Assembly (NCBI GenBank): GCA_029948255.1 | Contig: JALIZF010001888.1 | Location: forward strand, 744,001 to 808,000 | DNA length: 64,000 nt | From: Telmatactis stephensoni | Lineage: Eukaryota > Cnidaria > Anthozoa > Actiniaria > Isophelliidae | Direction: 5' to 3' | Shown: piece by piece, positions 12,501 through 23,269 of the stretch | Layout of the letters: every line of letters starts with the position of its first letter | Numbering within the stretch: position 1 is the first letter of the stretch | Notes under the pieces: model-generated | What the model was told of the DNA's origin: nothing | What the model saw: only the letters and a program-made list of their open reading frames with translations | The model's database searches: none | Made by a program: the position numbers and the translations under genes

Positions 12501-15500
12501 GTGTATTTAAAGCAGTTAAAGTTGCACGGATTGAAGAGTCGTCGAGGCCACTGAAAACCGAACTTCGGACCTCTCGCTTACAAGACTACACACCAGCTAT
12601 TCCCTTTAACTTTTTGTATCATCCATCCATTCATTAATTTTTTCTAATTTAAGGAGAGGAATCAGGAACTTAAGAAAAACCAGGTAAAGCTTGTTTTTGT
12701 TCACTATTGATACTTGAAGTAAAAACGCACGTGTCATCAAATATAGACTTACATTATCAAAAATAATTGAATTTATCTCTCATTTTAACCTTCATAGATT
12801 CGTCTCGCCAAACAGTCTGTTGAACTGACATCCGACCCAACAACAGCACAAGCTTTCAGACAAGCATCAGGTAATAACACTATTGCTTGGTTGCATGTGA
12901 CGTCACGGCAGCCATCTTGGGTGAACATCAACAAAAGATTTCTAATTAGTGCTTGTTGTTTGTTCATCCAACATTGCCACCGCTTCATTGTGTTTTGATT
13001 CTCAAGGGAATGGATGAAACCCAGCAATTGAAGGGGGCTTACAAAATATCTTGCCTGGTTAGAAAATAGTCGAAAAAAAACCCCGCCGCCCGGTTAGCTC
13101 AGTTGGTTAAGCGTCGGTCTCTCGTGCGGAAGTTCGGGGTTCGATTCCCGGCCGGACCAACAATCAGGGTCTTTAAATAATTGAGGAGAAGGTGCTGCCT
13201 TTGTAACTAATATCTGTCAGCATGGTTCAAGACCTGTCAAGTGTGGCTCTGGATAAGGCACTTTAAACCGTAGGTCCCGTCTCTCCACATATCTAACCCA
13301 GCATTGGAGGGACGTAAAAGAACACTGAGGACGTAATAAAACCCTGGCAGTGACGCCCTGCACAGCAGTCTGTCCTTACTACTAACAAACTCTAAGCGCA
13401 TTTGATTATATACATATAGATATTTGCGCTATATAAATGCAGAAAAGGCATTTTATTTCAATTTCAATGCCGATCAGACAGTCGGGTGTGTCCATTCTTT
13501 AACCCTGGCTATTTTATTGTTGTACATGTAGAGTTGGATTGGTTAGGACTGGAGAAATCATTAAGGCCGATATACATGTTAATTATGCGATTTTATTCTT
13601 TTCAGTGTCTGGTAAAGACTACCCCTCCCCTCCCTCAGACTTTAGAGCCATGATTCCAAGACGTGCTCCTCAAAGTCGGTACCGTTATCTAGATACCAAT
13701 GGAGTCCTGATAGTACCCCCCGCAAATCCTTATGTTTCTGAACAACAAGTGAGTACTCTGTTGCCATGGTAACAAAGGAAGAAAATGTTCCGTGTTTTTT
13801 TATGTGGTGGACGATTTACCAGCATAATATTTTTAATATTTAAATATTATTAATATTTTTGTAGGAAACGTTTGTTTCGATGAAAAACCAAGCACTGAAA
13901 GACAAGAAAGTGGAATGTTTAGAACGTATTGGTGATAATCGTAGCACACATTTTGGTTTTGGTTCGAACAGCGAGCCTAAAGGATCAGAACAGGTGAGGA
14001 ACCAACCAAACAATCAACAACCAATCCATTCCTCGTGACCACAACAAACCAACCGAACAGCCAATAACCAATCTATTCCCAATTTACCAACAACAAACCA
14101 AATCTTCCACTAACCAGACAACTGAAACAGACAACGTACGATCAGCAAATATAACTAAGTCAGAACCAGCTGTGAAATCTTTAAAAATTGATCAAAACAC
14201 ACACATTTCACTTGTTTCGTTTCCAGCATCACCAATTTACCCAGAAACCTCCACTCGATCCTAGTCTCCCAGCCGCAGGAAAAGTGCAAACGTCTGAGCA
14301 AAACTACTCCCATGTCTACCCCAGGTAAGGAGCAGTATTTGGCACGGACTTGTATATCACGATTCAATGAATCCAATTAAAATATATAGGTTAGCAAACG
14401 CGAGTACGAAGTGCTCAAATGTCATTTTTTCTTTGAAGTAAAAATATTAATAAACAAAACAACAACAATAACAAACTGAACAGGGTTACGGTAGCTTGAG
14501 TGCATACTCTCACTCAAAAGTCACCCCAATGAAAATTTTGCTAAGCGGTACCGAGAACTAATTGAAAGAAAAATAATTGGGCGTGGTCAGTCCTTTACCT
14601 TTTGCCTTGGGCGTGAAACGTAGAACTAAGTCTATTTTACGTCTGTGACAGTGAAGAGTTTTCTTGAACAACCCCCATTCATTCTCCGACTTTTTTCGCA
14701 GTGAATCGTCCGAGAAAGAATCATTCCGTCAACCGGAAGCCAGTATGGATCAAATCGGTACACTACAAGAGAGACTGAAGGAAATGAACCGTATGAAGTA
14801 AGTTTTCTAAGAGTCGAGCAAAACACTTCAAGTTTTTATTGTGCATTGCAGTGTGGTTGTTATCGCCGAATCGGATAAAACACAACCACCTACATTCATA
14901 TCGATATTTGCAAATTGCATTATATTAGATAGACGTTAATCATTCTCTAAGGACTCAAAATCCACTCAAATAAACTATTCGTAACCCCAAAATTGTAAAG
15001 AAACTATTTTAGCTTTTCGTATTTATCAGATCACATTCCGTTTTTCTTGTATAATGTGTACATTTTCGAGTGGCAATATAATGATTGACGTTCGTCTAGT
15101 GTGCACTACAGAAGATCAACCCGCCAATGGCGAAGTAACTCGTGGATTGTTCCCTTGGAATTACCACAGGAAGTCCAAAAATAAATTTTAGCTAAATAAC
15201 GAGTTTTTTATTTGAAGGCAAAAATATAAATCAATTAAAGCAATACATTTTTTAAAATGATAGATCATTGCTCTTACAAAGTTAAACATTAAGATTGGGC
15301 CCACCTGTAAAGCATTAAAAAGAATTTTTAGAGAGTCAGTTGGATAATAGTTAAAAATGTTAAAGTCATGGAGCTGAAGTCCAGGTGGTCGAGCTTCATC
15401 GAAATAAGTGGTAACATAACTTGTATTGCTTTAATTTTAGATATGGTATTCCTAGAGATCCTAATATCACAAATGTACGTAAAGCATTCATGGATTTTGA

Positions 15501-18141
15501 TCCAGACATGTAAGTACACTACTAACAGCAGACCTACCTCGGTGTTTACAAATATTAATAATATTTATTACTTATCAGTAATGATATTTAAAACTTATTT
15601 TGCGCATTTTACATTTAAAATACGATCAAATGCGCATTACAAATAATGATTACAAATAAATATTAAGACCTGACGAATGCACTGACTAGGAAATTGCTGT
15701 AAAAGCATGGGAATGGGAAAGTGGGGCATGAGATACGGCGATTGACTGATAGGGGATGTAAACAACTAGCTCTGAAGTCATTCCTTCTTCCCACAAGTGT
15801 ATGTTGATTTTGTTGATTTATAAACTACTCGGCATTGCACCTGATGGAAAGGGGTAGTTTTGTCGCTTAAGTAGGCTGCCTTGGTAGTGCGATTACTGAT
15901 TTGAGACCTGGTACATACTTGCTTACTACGTGGTTTAGTATAACTTGAATACAAACGTTGTTTGTGTGTGTGTGTGTGTGTGGGGGGGGGGGGGGTAGGG
16001 TAGGGAATGGTTTCTTTGTTGGCCGAGAAAGTTAAATGTTTTAAAGGGGCAGGTAGTACACTTACCTGAAGCATTTAAATGTGCTATAAACTTTGTATAA
16101 TATCGTTCACAGGACTGGTAGAATATCAAAGCAAGATTTTAAACAGCTTTGTAGTAAACTACAATTATACATATCTGATGCTCAACTCCATGCTTTATAC
16201 AACAAGTATGTAACAACACAAGTAATACGCTTATAATACATGAACAACCCTGTGTGCAAAGTAATGATTTTTTTTATATCCGTCATAAAAATATTCCATT
16301 TAAATCCTATAGGGATGATGCACATTTATTGTAAATTTAGACTACAGTACGTCCGCACAAATTTATAAACGCATCTTTTTTGTTACGGTTAGGTCTTCCG
16401 TCCACACTAAAACGACGTCTTTCTTTTGTCTAAGACTACGTCCACACTAACCCGAATAAATTTAAAAACGCATCTTTTTTGTTACGGTTAGGTTTTCCGT
16501 CCACACTAACTAACGCTTTACTTTTGTCAAAGAAAATTATCTTTTTATATATACTTTATCTTTATTTTTTATTTTGCAAAGCGCATCGAGGTATAATAGG
16601 TAATAGGGTGCGCTATATAAGTACATTATATTATTATTATTACAGTGCACTGTAAATGCCGTTTTAGTTTGGACAGAAAAATGTGAGAAAAAGGAAACGT
16701 TTTTAACAGTATCTTGACTAGTGTGAATGTACCTTAGTGTTATTGGCATGTCACCTTTAGACTGAGACTTGAGTTTTAGCGATATGAAAATAATTCGCTA
16801 ATAACATAATAGTCAGGGTTCTCACCGACCTTGAAAAGTCAGGGAATTCTTAAAAATTTTCAAGGTCAGGATTTTTCAATTTGTTCAGCGAAATTGTCAA
16901 AATGCTACAAAAGTCAGTGAAAAGTCAGGGAAATATTGAGTTAGAAAGGTCAAACTGTGAACCCTTTTAGCAGCTTGGCTGCGGAATTCCACGAATCTTA
17001 ACCGCGCTTAATTTCGTTGACTGATATCGGTGGAATATATAGAAATTCTTCTAAATTTGTGTTAGCAAAGTCAGTGAAAAGTGAGATTTGGTCAGGGAAA
17101 AATCAGGGAATAGTCAGGATTTAGAGTGAATTAAGAGTGTCCATTATAGAGTTAAATCGTTTATAGAGGGCTTCCTTGAGTAAGAGTTTTAACTATGAAA
17201 TTTCACATTCAAAGTTTTGCATGTCTTTCAGGTGCGATCAAGATAAGGAAGGCAACATCGATTATTATCAGTTCATACAAAACTTTACCAAACAGCTCGC
17301 ACTAACGAGAGGAACAAAACCCATCATGTCGTCCGTCATGAAAACTGACTATTGTCCACCAGAACAAAGAGGGTTAGTTGAACTTTATTATCACGTGACA
17401 GGAATGTAGCATCGTCTGCAGCAAAACTTCAATCTAGAGGGTCGGGCTCCTGTTGAAAGATTTTGTGGCCAGTATTCCCTGCGTTACGACAAAGTATCCA
17501 AATCTGAAGTAATTAGAAATGCCTTTGGTGACATATCGTCCTAGCCTCCTCCCCAGTTCTACCTCTTCTACTATTACTGCAGGGAGCCCAAGAGGGACTG
17601 GCCTGTTTTCCCTTTTCTTAGTACCACGTCATACGTAGAATGTATGAGCAACGCGCGCCTGTGTCGTTCACGTTGCGTCTACTTCGTAGCTAAATCTACC
17701 TGCTCTGCTCCATACTTGCTACTTCTCCCCACGCGCTCATGACCATATTCTAGGAAATACCCATATCTCTCAGAGTCCACATTGTGTGGTAACAAATAGG
17801 CAATGACATTTGTTTTTCTTTTCTCTGGTTTATAGGTTCACTTCAGCGCAACAACGAACTATCGACATTGCTAAAAACAAACCATACGTTGTATTCAATT
17901 CTCATTATTTCCACAGCGATCCTTCACGAGGTAACACGTGACCTATTCATCCTCGACCTACCATCTATCCTATACTGTATGAAGTATAAAATGAGAAGAA
18001 GAGTTTCTGTGTTTAAATGTTTTTGTTCGCGGCATGGAACGTGTTCTAATTCGCTTTTTCTTTTCAGGGGAAACACCGCTGACCATCACCAGACATGACT
18101 TCTCAAGACCAGACCGTCTAAGTGGTGAGCAAGAATGCTGA
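6567..18141 (+). CDS. EF-hand protein of 819 residues, 25 exons, probably axonemal
   Basis: Exons: 6567-6743, 7182-7241, 7433-7564, 7633-7716, 8974-9065, 9244-9459, 9553-9693, 10100-10192, 10303-10361, 10454-10570, 11208-11251, 11453-11495, 12000-12067, 12160-12252, 12654-12683, 12798-12870, 13606-13748, 13865-13993, 14227-14324, 14702-14797, 15441-15509, 16113-16205, 17232-17372, 17836-17930, 18068-18141. Every junction is GT-AG, phases agree throughout, and the sum is 2460 nt. The start at 6567 (AGCATGGAT) has good context; an in-frame ATG lies at 6543. EF-hand pair 1 covers about residues 290-350 (loop DVDKSGYATIDQ, second loop degenerate). Pair 2 covers about 675-735 (DPDMTGRISKQD, then DQDKEGNIDYYQ). 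Position 12 of the readable loops is Q or D, not E, so calcium affinity may be low. Repeated THFDFG/THFGFG and TRHDF motifs resemble short repeats of axonemal proteins. I considered EFHB and rejected it. The last exon has a possible donor just before the stop, so the 3' end is uncertain. Confidence 0.78.
7939..8104. mobile_element. MITE with TIR TTAGGCCTA, intron 4 of the EF-hand gene
   Basis: The ends TTAGGCCTA and TAGGCCTAA are inverted, and CCTAAAATCGCC near 7958 mirrors GGCGATTTTAGG near 8076. The interior carries tandem ATCGCCCAAG-type units. It has no coding capacity. Confidence 0.6.
8117..8488. mobile_element. TIR element, intron 4 of the EF-hand gene
   Basis: AATAATATACATGAAAAAAT near 8119 is answered by its reverse complement at 8467-8488, giving about 22-bp TIRs around a 370-bp element. 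It contains a CTGATTGGTCGAGAAC motif related to the CCAAT-type modules elsewhere in the window. Confidence 0.55.
8492..8656. mobile_element. Long-hairpin foldback element
   Basis: A near-palindrome with arms of about 75-80 bp: GGTAATCATACG at 8492 is mirrored by CGTATGATTACC ending at 8656, with the turn at CGCCCTACGGGCTCG around 8570. It abuts the preceding TIR element and would fold into a long hairpin if transcribed. Confidence 0.65.
9845..10045. mobile_element. MITE with ~43-bp TIR, intron 7 of the EF-hand gene
   Basis: AAGCCCGCCGCAAACATTGA at the left is mirrored by the right end (ACCTGTGCGGCGGGCTT). GAGAAACTGCGTGAGGAAAC pairs with GTTTCCTCACACAGTTTCTC. It is 201 bp long and non-coding. 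Confidence 0.65.
10758..10856. repeat. (ATTC)n tetranucleotide microsatellite
   Basis: About 24 consecutive ATTC units with one interruption (CGTT), in intron 10 of the EF-hand gene. Confidence 0.95.
11827..11965. repeat. Dispersed repeat, copy 1, intron 12 of the EF-hand gene
   Basis: Shares CAGCCATCTTGG, TGAACTTCAACAAAA and GAATGGATGAAACCCAGCAA with the copy at 12888-13028. The right-hand boundary was not defined against an empty site. Confidence 0.6.
12888..13028. repeat. Dispersed repeat, copy 2, intron 16 of the EF-hand gene
   Basis: Second copy of the 11827-11965 repeat, in the same orientation (CAGCCATCTTGGGTGAAC, GGGAATGGATGAAACCCAGC). It includes TGACGTCA near 12899. It ends shortly before the SINE. 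Confidence 0.6.
13087..13470 (+). mobile_element. tRNA-derived SINE, intron 16 of the EF-hand gene
   Basis: The head resembles a tRNA, with an A-box (TTAGCTCAGTTGGTTAAG, 13094-13111) and a B-box (GGGTTCGATTCCC, 13138-13150). The anticodon and T stems do not pair properly. An unrelated body of about 300 bp follows, ending in TTTGCGCTATATAAATGC, a tail type shared with LINE-mobilised SINEs. RNA polymerase III transcription from the internal boxes is the known mechanism for such elements. Confidence 0.75.
15963..15995. repeat. (TG)n-(G)n simple repeat
   Basis: About ten TG units are followed directly by a run of 13 G, in intron 21 of the EF-hand gene. Confidence 0.9.
16340..16740. repeat. Degenerate TIR element with nested retroposon tail
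   Basis: The motifs ACTACGTCCACACTAA and TTTTTTGTTACGGTTAGG occur twice in direct orientation (about 16350-16510). The right end carries the inverted form CTAGTGTGAATGTACC. Inside it, about 16573-16645 reads AAAGCGCATCGAGG ... GCGCTATATAAGT followed by ATT repeats, the typical 3' tail of a retroposon. This is an old composite insertion in intron 22. Confidence 0.45.
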
Positions 18142-19670
18142 AATGTTGGACAGAGCTCAAATGGATATAGTAAACATTTATAATAGCCATGCAAGCTATT
18201 TGTGATTATAGGAAGTTTAGAATCTTAGATCTTTCAATTTTAATCTTTTCTTAACTGAGAGCAGCTCTAATGAAAATCGGCCAAAATTGGAAAAAACTAT
18301 TCCGAATAGAAATTTTTGTATATGATGAATATTAAGAACTTATCTCCCAAAATTCTGCATTTTAGTTAATTATTGCCATGGAAATTTTGGTTTAAAAACT
18401 AGAAGAACAATAGGATTAGATGACATCTACTCCCAATAAAGATGCCAAAATATCTAGTAATTTTTATCCTTAATTCTCTCTTAAAAATGACAAAAATATT
18501 TTGCTTAGTGATTATTTAGGCCCTATAGATAAATTCGAGCAGGTTTCAAGTCATTTCCAACTTTGACCGACATTTATCAGAGTGACCCTTTACCTTTGAA
18601 TAGGGTGTAGCTCTCACAGCAAACTACAATATTAGCATAATCGGTTGGAACATTGCTATAGTTCTTTTTAATGAATCCCCATATTTGAGACCCCCAAACA
18701 CGTACAAATTTTCTGTTACCGCCATGAGTGTTGCCTGCCTGATAGCGGTAGATGCACAACAGTGGAATCAGAGAAAGAGGTTATCGTCCTTTACCGATGC
18801 CTCAATTTTTGTGCATGGTGCAACGGATTAATTGTAGCTTGAAGTCGACTAGATTGTTTTTGTTTTCTGTAGACAGTTCAGATGTAATGGTCTTTTGATG
18901 GCAGAAATCAATTTCCTCATCATGTACACATTCATTGCTATGCACTGGTGGTTGAATGTAGAAGGAAAATGTTGTGTTCACTCAATGCACGAAAGACAAG
19001 GAATAGATTGAATGTATTGTACAAGAATTAACACGTTACCCGTGAAAATGATCTAGTGCGCACTGGCTATTAGCACACAGAAACAGCAATAAATAAAACA
19101 TGAGGAAAAGATGAAAATGTATATGTGAGAAAAAGCGATCTTTTTAATTATCTGATCTAACAATAAATATGTCATAAAGTTTGATATAATTACAAGCATG
19201 TGTTATATATTAAATTATCACCAAAAAACGCACTATTATATTTGGTATTTCATGCCGCCTCTGATTGGTCGAAAACCATGTGTTACTAAACTACAAACGC
19301 ACGAATGACGTCACAAAATATCCGCTCTCTGATTGGTTGAAATATTTTGATCATCAAAATACCACTCAAAAACTGAAAATTAACATCGAATATTATTAAA
19401 AAACAAATAATTTATTTAATCAATATGATAGTATTTTGATGGTTAATTTTGGGTATGAAATTAAGAAAACTAAAATTTCTGAATTGATCACAACAAGTGA
19501 ACAAAATCTGAAGTGAATAAAACTAGATGCTGTTGAGGTGTGTAAACCATCAAATGAGGGTCGCTATTATTGGCAAGAGCTATCACGACTTGTATATTAC
19601 ATATAGTATCCATATTTACAAAGTTTCACAGGAAATCAGAATGCAAGCGATAAAAATACTTCCAAAAAGA
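18142..19670. other. Intergenic region between the EF-hand gene and the GPCR array
   Basis: No exon can be supported. A minus-strand open stretch at 18577-18759 lacks splice sites or similarity that I recognise. The CCAAT/CRE-type module at 19250-19345 is the only clear structure. From about 19480 to 19670 the sequence resembles the 3' flank of the other receptor units (TTGATCACAACAAGTGAACA, GCAAGAGCTATCACGACTTG). Confidence 0.5.
19250..19345. promoter_or_regulatory. CCAAT/CRE-type module, copy 1
   Basis: Two direct CTGATTGGT motifs (inverted CCAAT box) flank a perfect CRE, TGACGTCA, at 19306-19313. The same arrangement recurs at 22100-22195 and 45065-45165, each time just beyond the 3' end of a receptor copy. 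Regulatory activity is inference; it could equally be a transposon remnant. Confidence 0.4.
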
Positions 19671-20759
19671 TCACATCGATGTTGCTTTTACAGAAGCAAG
19701 TTGCACTTGTGGCGCCTGTGCGTTCCTTGGAGACACACTTCCAAAATTCAGGTCGACGCAAGTCAAGTTTCTTCTCACGTTCCTTCTACGTCGACATTTG
19801 CAAACAATCTTCAATCCATTTCGAAAGGATTTGATAAAAACAAAGTACAAAATGGGGTTTAGTGCGGAATTTATCTTGAAAAGTAAAATAGATACTTCGT
19901 GGAAATTCCACAAAGGTAACGAAAAAGCTTCCTGAAGGAAGTACAGGATGTAGGGAACCCCACAAAATATGTAGAAGATTAGAGCTAGGGTTATAACTAC
20001 AAAAATTACATTTCTCCTTTCTCTGCGTCTTGCTCTTTGGACGGCAACTTGGACTCCTTCTACCACAGAGCGTTTTAATGTTGAAACAACACGGAAATAG
20101 AGAAAGAAGATCACTGCAGAAGGAATTACAAAACGTAGTAACATTGCACTAATTGAATTTACTATGGATCCGTACGAGTCAGAGTTAGTATAGATACATC
20201 GTTGAGTTGGGACGAAAGAAACATGCAAAATTTCAAAAACAGACATCGCTATGCCAAACAACCAGCTTGGTATAATGAACCACTTAAGCCTTGACTTTGG
20301 AATCCCTCCATCTCTTCGTGTTAGTGGGTGAACAATAGCCATATATCGTTCGTAGGCGATGAACACCAAGAGCGGGGACGAAACAGCGCTGCCAAGCCAA
20401 AAACCGGATACTATTATTTTGCAGAGCACTTCAGCTGCAAGCTTACTTTGGTTGTAAAGTTTATCAAGAAATACTGAACCTCCAAAAACGTCATTCATGC
20501 TGATGGTGACATAAAGAGTCCCCAAAAATCCCGACATCCCGTCCATAATTGCGAGGTTCAGCAGAAGATAGTTCATAGAGGTTCTCATGGATTTCACACG
20601 AATGATAATGTATGAAATTAAGATATTGCCCACAATGGCGAACGAAGCCACCACGATGGAAAGTATATCGATATAAACAACGTCTCCCAACGTCATTTTT
20701 CTCTTCCACGACCTTTTTTTCCTTGAGAAAGTCACAGTCGGTTTTTTTAGGACCTCCAC
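19671..20759 (-). CDS. Class A GPCR, array member 1 (most divergent)
   Basis: Intronless, 362 codons, seven hydrophobic segments. Class A landmarks: GN in TM1, LAIMD (D2.50), C3.25 in EVLCKIIV, ERYMAIVHPL at the end of TM3, an ECL2 cysteine in PTQRC, and NPILYFVF in TM7. TM6 reads IFYIFCGVPYI, so the toggle residue W6.48 of CWxP is glycine. ICL3 is basic (VQRARRRERRN), and the tail starts with a CKC motif suited to palmitoylation. The ligand is unknown. Met22 (20696) aligns with the start of the other copies; the 21-residue basic extension from 20759 may be untranslated. Its ECL1 (SMNDVFGGSVFLDK) differs most from the other copies. Confidence 0.88.
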   Translation of the reverse strand: MEVLKKPTVTFSRKKRSWKRKMTLGDVVYIDILSIVVASFAIVGNILISYIIIRVKSMRTSMNYLLLNLAIMDGMSGFLGTLYVTISMNDVFGGSVFLDKLYNQSKLAAEVLCKIIVSGFWLGSAVSSPLLVFIAYERYMAIVHPLTRRDGGIPKSRLKWFIIPSWLFGIAMSVFEILHVSFVPTQRCIYTNSDSYGSIVNSISAMLLRFVIPSAVIFFLYFRVVSTLKRSVVEGVQVAVQRARRRERRNVIFVVITLALIFYIFCGVPYILYFLQEAFSLPLWNFHEVSILLFKINSALNPILYFVFIKSFRNGLKIVCKCRRRRNVRRNLTCVDLNFGSVSPRNAQAPQVQLASVKATSM

Positions 20760-22258
20760 AAGACACCTGCTTTTGGATGGTGAAAGTATTTGTTTGCTTT
20801 GTCGGGGACTGAAAAATTAATTTTTATTATTAAGAATCTTATTTGGTTTCGATAAACAATCATTCATGACTACTATATTGGAGTAATGAAGTGTTAGTAT
20901 TGTTTCATCTCCGGTGTCTTCTCTGACCGCCCACTAGCAAATAAAGCTAGAATCAAATAAAACTAAGATTGAACAAAACTTGAAGTCTACGCATGAAAAA
21001 GAATTTTTAAAACAACCACAGTATTTAGAAATGAAGTCAAGAAAATAAAATAAACTTTAGTGCTCACATAACATAATAAAATCTAATTTAAAAAAGTTTC
21101 AATGGCAAAGAAATAACTTACGACCTAGCGGCTCATGGCCGGTGAAAGAAGACCCAGAGTTCAACTGTAGCGAAGGAGAGGATTTTCCCGGTCGATTTTG
21201 AGCTGTTTGTTTTTCAGTGTGAAATAGATTAATGTTTTTTTAACTCAAAAAAGAAAAACAAAACAAAACAAAACAACCAAAAACAACAACAACAACCAAA
21301 ATATACCAACCTACAAACCAATCAAGCAAAAATATTTACGAAGAAAACCGGCGTTTTGATGAAGATTTGCGGCGAAATTTTGAAGTCCAAGAAAGTCGAA
21401 TTTTCATTTTCTTTGACTTGAGTAAGACATCAAACGTCGAAACGTCAGTTGTTTTTCGGCCTTTTCGTGTCCCTAAAGAGTATTACGACACCATTCACAA
21501 GATTTTATCATTTGATTATCATTTTGCTCTGACTTGTGTTAATTAATTGCAATCCTTTCTCATGGAACAGCATGGAAGATCTCACTTTTAATTTTCTCAC
21601 CTAAAAGCTCACCGCGTGCATACATATAGGTAGTAATAAACAACCGTAGGTGTATATCTAATTTATTGGACGTCTTGAATTACTTTAATCAAATATCAAT
21701 AATTAACATTAACATACATATCTTTATGTGGTCATGAAAAGAAATCTAATTCATGCTTGTAGCAGCCAACTCGAAAGCTTTTTTGGCTGCTAAACAAGAC
21801 CCTAAAAATCTAGCTATTCATTTATTATTTATTAACTTTTATTTGATAACTAAGGATGTGTAATCTATTTTTCAATATCTAATGTGGAATGAAGTGAATT
21901 GAATCTAATTCATTTTATCAAAGTTTGGTCTCAGCTTTCTGTGAAACAATGCTGACTCTAATTTTGCACAGCTTCTAAAAATTAATGAAATTCTAGTCTC
22001 TTGCCGAGGTATTCTCAGTTTATTTCTCTGGAAAATTCCTGATTCCGATGCATATTTTTTCAGTGATGAAAAAGTTATTAATATTTGGTATATGTCATGC
22101 CTGCTCTGATTGGTCGAAGACCGGGTGTTATTATATTACAGACGCATGGATGACATCACAAAATATTATGCGTCTTCTGATTGGTTGACATATTTTGATA
22201 TCACATAATAAAGTTTCCAAGCAAATCAGAAAGCAGGCGATAAAAATAATCAACAAAA
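20760..22258. other. Spacer between receptor copies 1 and 2
   Basis: No coding exon seen. It holds an A-rich stretch of AAAAC/AACAAC units at about 21240-21300 and a CCAAT/CRE-type module at 22100-22195. The first 200 bp after copy 1 resembles the 5' flank of other copies (AACAATCATTCATGACTAC). Confidence 0.5.
22100..22195. promoter_or_regulatory. CCAAT/CRE-type module, copy 2
   Basis: Two direct CTGATTGGT motifs flank TGACATCA, a CRE with one substitution. It lies about 65 bp beyond the stop of receptor copy 2. The layout matches 19250-19345. Confidence 0.4.
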
Positions 22259-23269
22259 TCACGTTATTTTTACACAAGTAAGTTGCACTTGTGGCGCCTG
22301 TGCGTTTGTAATTGGAGACACATTTTCAAGATTCAGGTTTCTTCTCCGCGCGTTCCTTCTACGTCGACATTTGCAAACAATCTTCAATCCATTTCGAAAC
22401 GACTCGATAAAAACACAATACAAGATGGGGTTTAGTGTGGAGTTTACGGTGTAAAGTAAAGTAGCAATTCCATTGAGATTCCATACGGGAAACGATACTA
22501 CTTCAGAAAAGAAAAACACGACACGCGGAACTCCATAAAATACGTAGAAAATTAGAGTAAGAATTATTATAATAAAAATCACCCTTTTCCTTTCTCTTTG
22601 TCTTGCTCTTTGGACAGCGGCTTGGAGCCCTTGAATCACTGGGCGTTTTAACGTTAAAATGACTCGAAAATAAAGATAGAATATCACTACAGAAGGAACT
22701 ATAAACACTATGGCCATACTTATCGCATTTGTTTGAGTGGTGTACCAGTCAGAGTCAGTCATGACACATTGTTGAGTTGGGACGAAAGAAACATGCAAGA
22801 AATCAAACACTTCGTACGCTAAGCCGAACAACCAGCTTGGTATTATCATCCATTTGAGTCTTGACTTTGGAATCCCTCCATCTCTTCGTGTTAGTGGGTG
22901 AACAATAGCCATATATCGTTCGTAGGCGATGAACACCAGAAGCGGCGACGAAACGAGGGTGCCAAGCCAGAAACCGGATAATATTATTTTGCACAGCACT
23001 TGAGCAGCAAGTTCACTTCGTTTGTACAATCTATCAAGAAACACTGAACTTGTGGATTGAGCGCCGGTAGCTACATAAAGAACGGCAAAACAACCCGACA
23101 TTGCATCGACGATGGCAAGGTTAAGGAGAAGATAGTTCATAGAGGTTCTCATGGATTTCACACGGATTATAATGCAAGAAATTAAGACATTGCCCACAAT
23201 GGCGAGTGAAGCAGTCACGATGGAAATTATATCGATAATAATGTGTTCAACCGTCATTTTTGGCGCCAA
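22259..23269 (-). CDS. Class A GPCR, array member 2
   Basis: Intronless, 336 codons, starting MAPKMTVEHIIIDIISIV; the second Met matches the conserved start of the family. All seven TMs are intact, with ERYMAIVHPLTRRDGGIPKS and NPILYCVF. TM6 reads FYVFYGVPRVV, so C6.47 is also lost (tyrosine) next to the family-wide glycine at 6.48. The 5' flank from about 23830 to 24840 is shared with copy 3. Confidence 0.9.
   Translation of the reverse strand: MAPKMTVEHIIIDIISIVTASLAIVGNVLISCIIIRVKSMRTSMNYLLLNLAIVDAMSGCFAVLYVATGAQSTSSVFLDRLYKRSELAAQVLCKIILSGFWLGTLVSSPLLVFIAYERYMAIVHPLTRRDGGIPKSRLKWMIIPSWLFGLAYEVFDFLHVSFVPTQQCVMTDSDWYTTQTNAISMAIVFIVPSVVIFYLYFRVILTLKRPVIQGLQAAVQRARQRERKRVIFIIIILTLIFYVFYGVPRVVFFFSEVVSFPVWNLNGIATLLYTVNSTLNPILYCVFIESFRNGLKIVCKCRRRRNARRRNLNLENVSPITNAQAPQVQLTCVKIT

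Noticed and set aside
13087..13160. tRNA gene
   Set aside because: A- and B-boxes are present, but the anticodon and T stems do not pair fully and an extended SINE body follows.
6567..18141. EFHB (CFAP21)
   Set aside because: Similar length, but EF-hand placement and sequence around the hands do not match what I know of EFHB.
18577..18759. Minus-strand 60-codon frame (NTHGGNRKFVRVWGSQIWG)
   Set aside because: Composition looks protein-like, but no splice sites, partner exon or family could be assigned.
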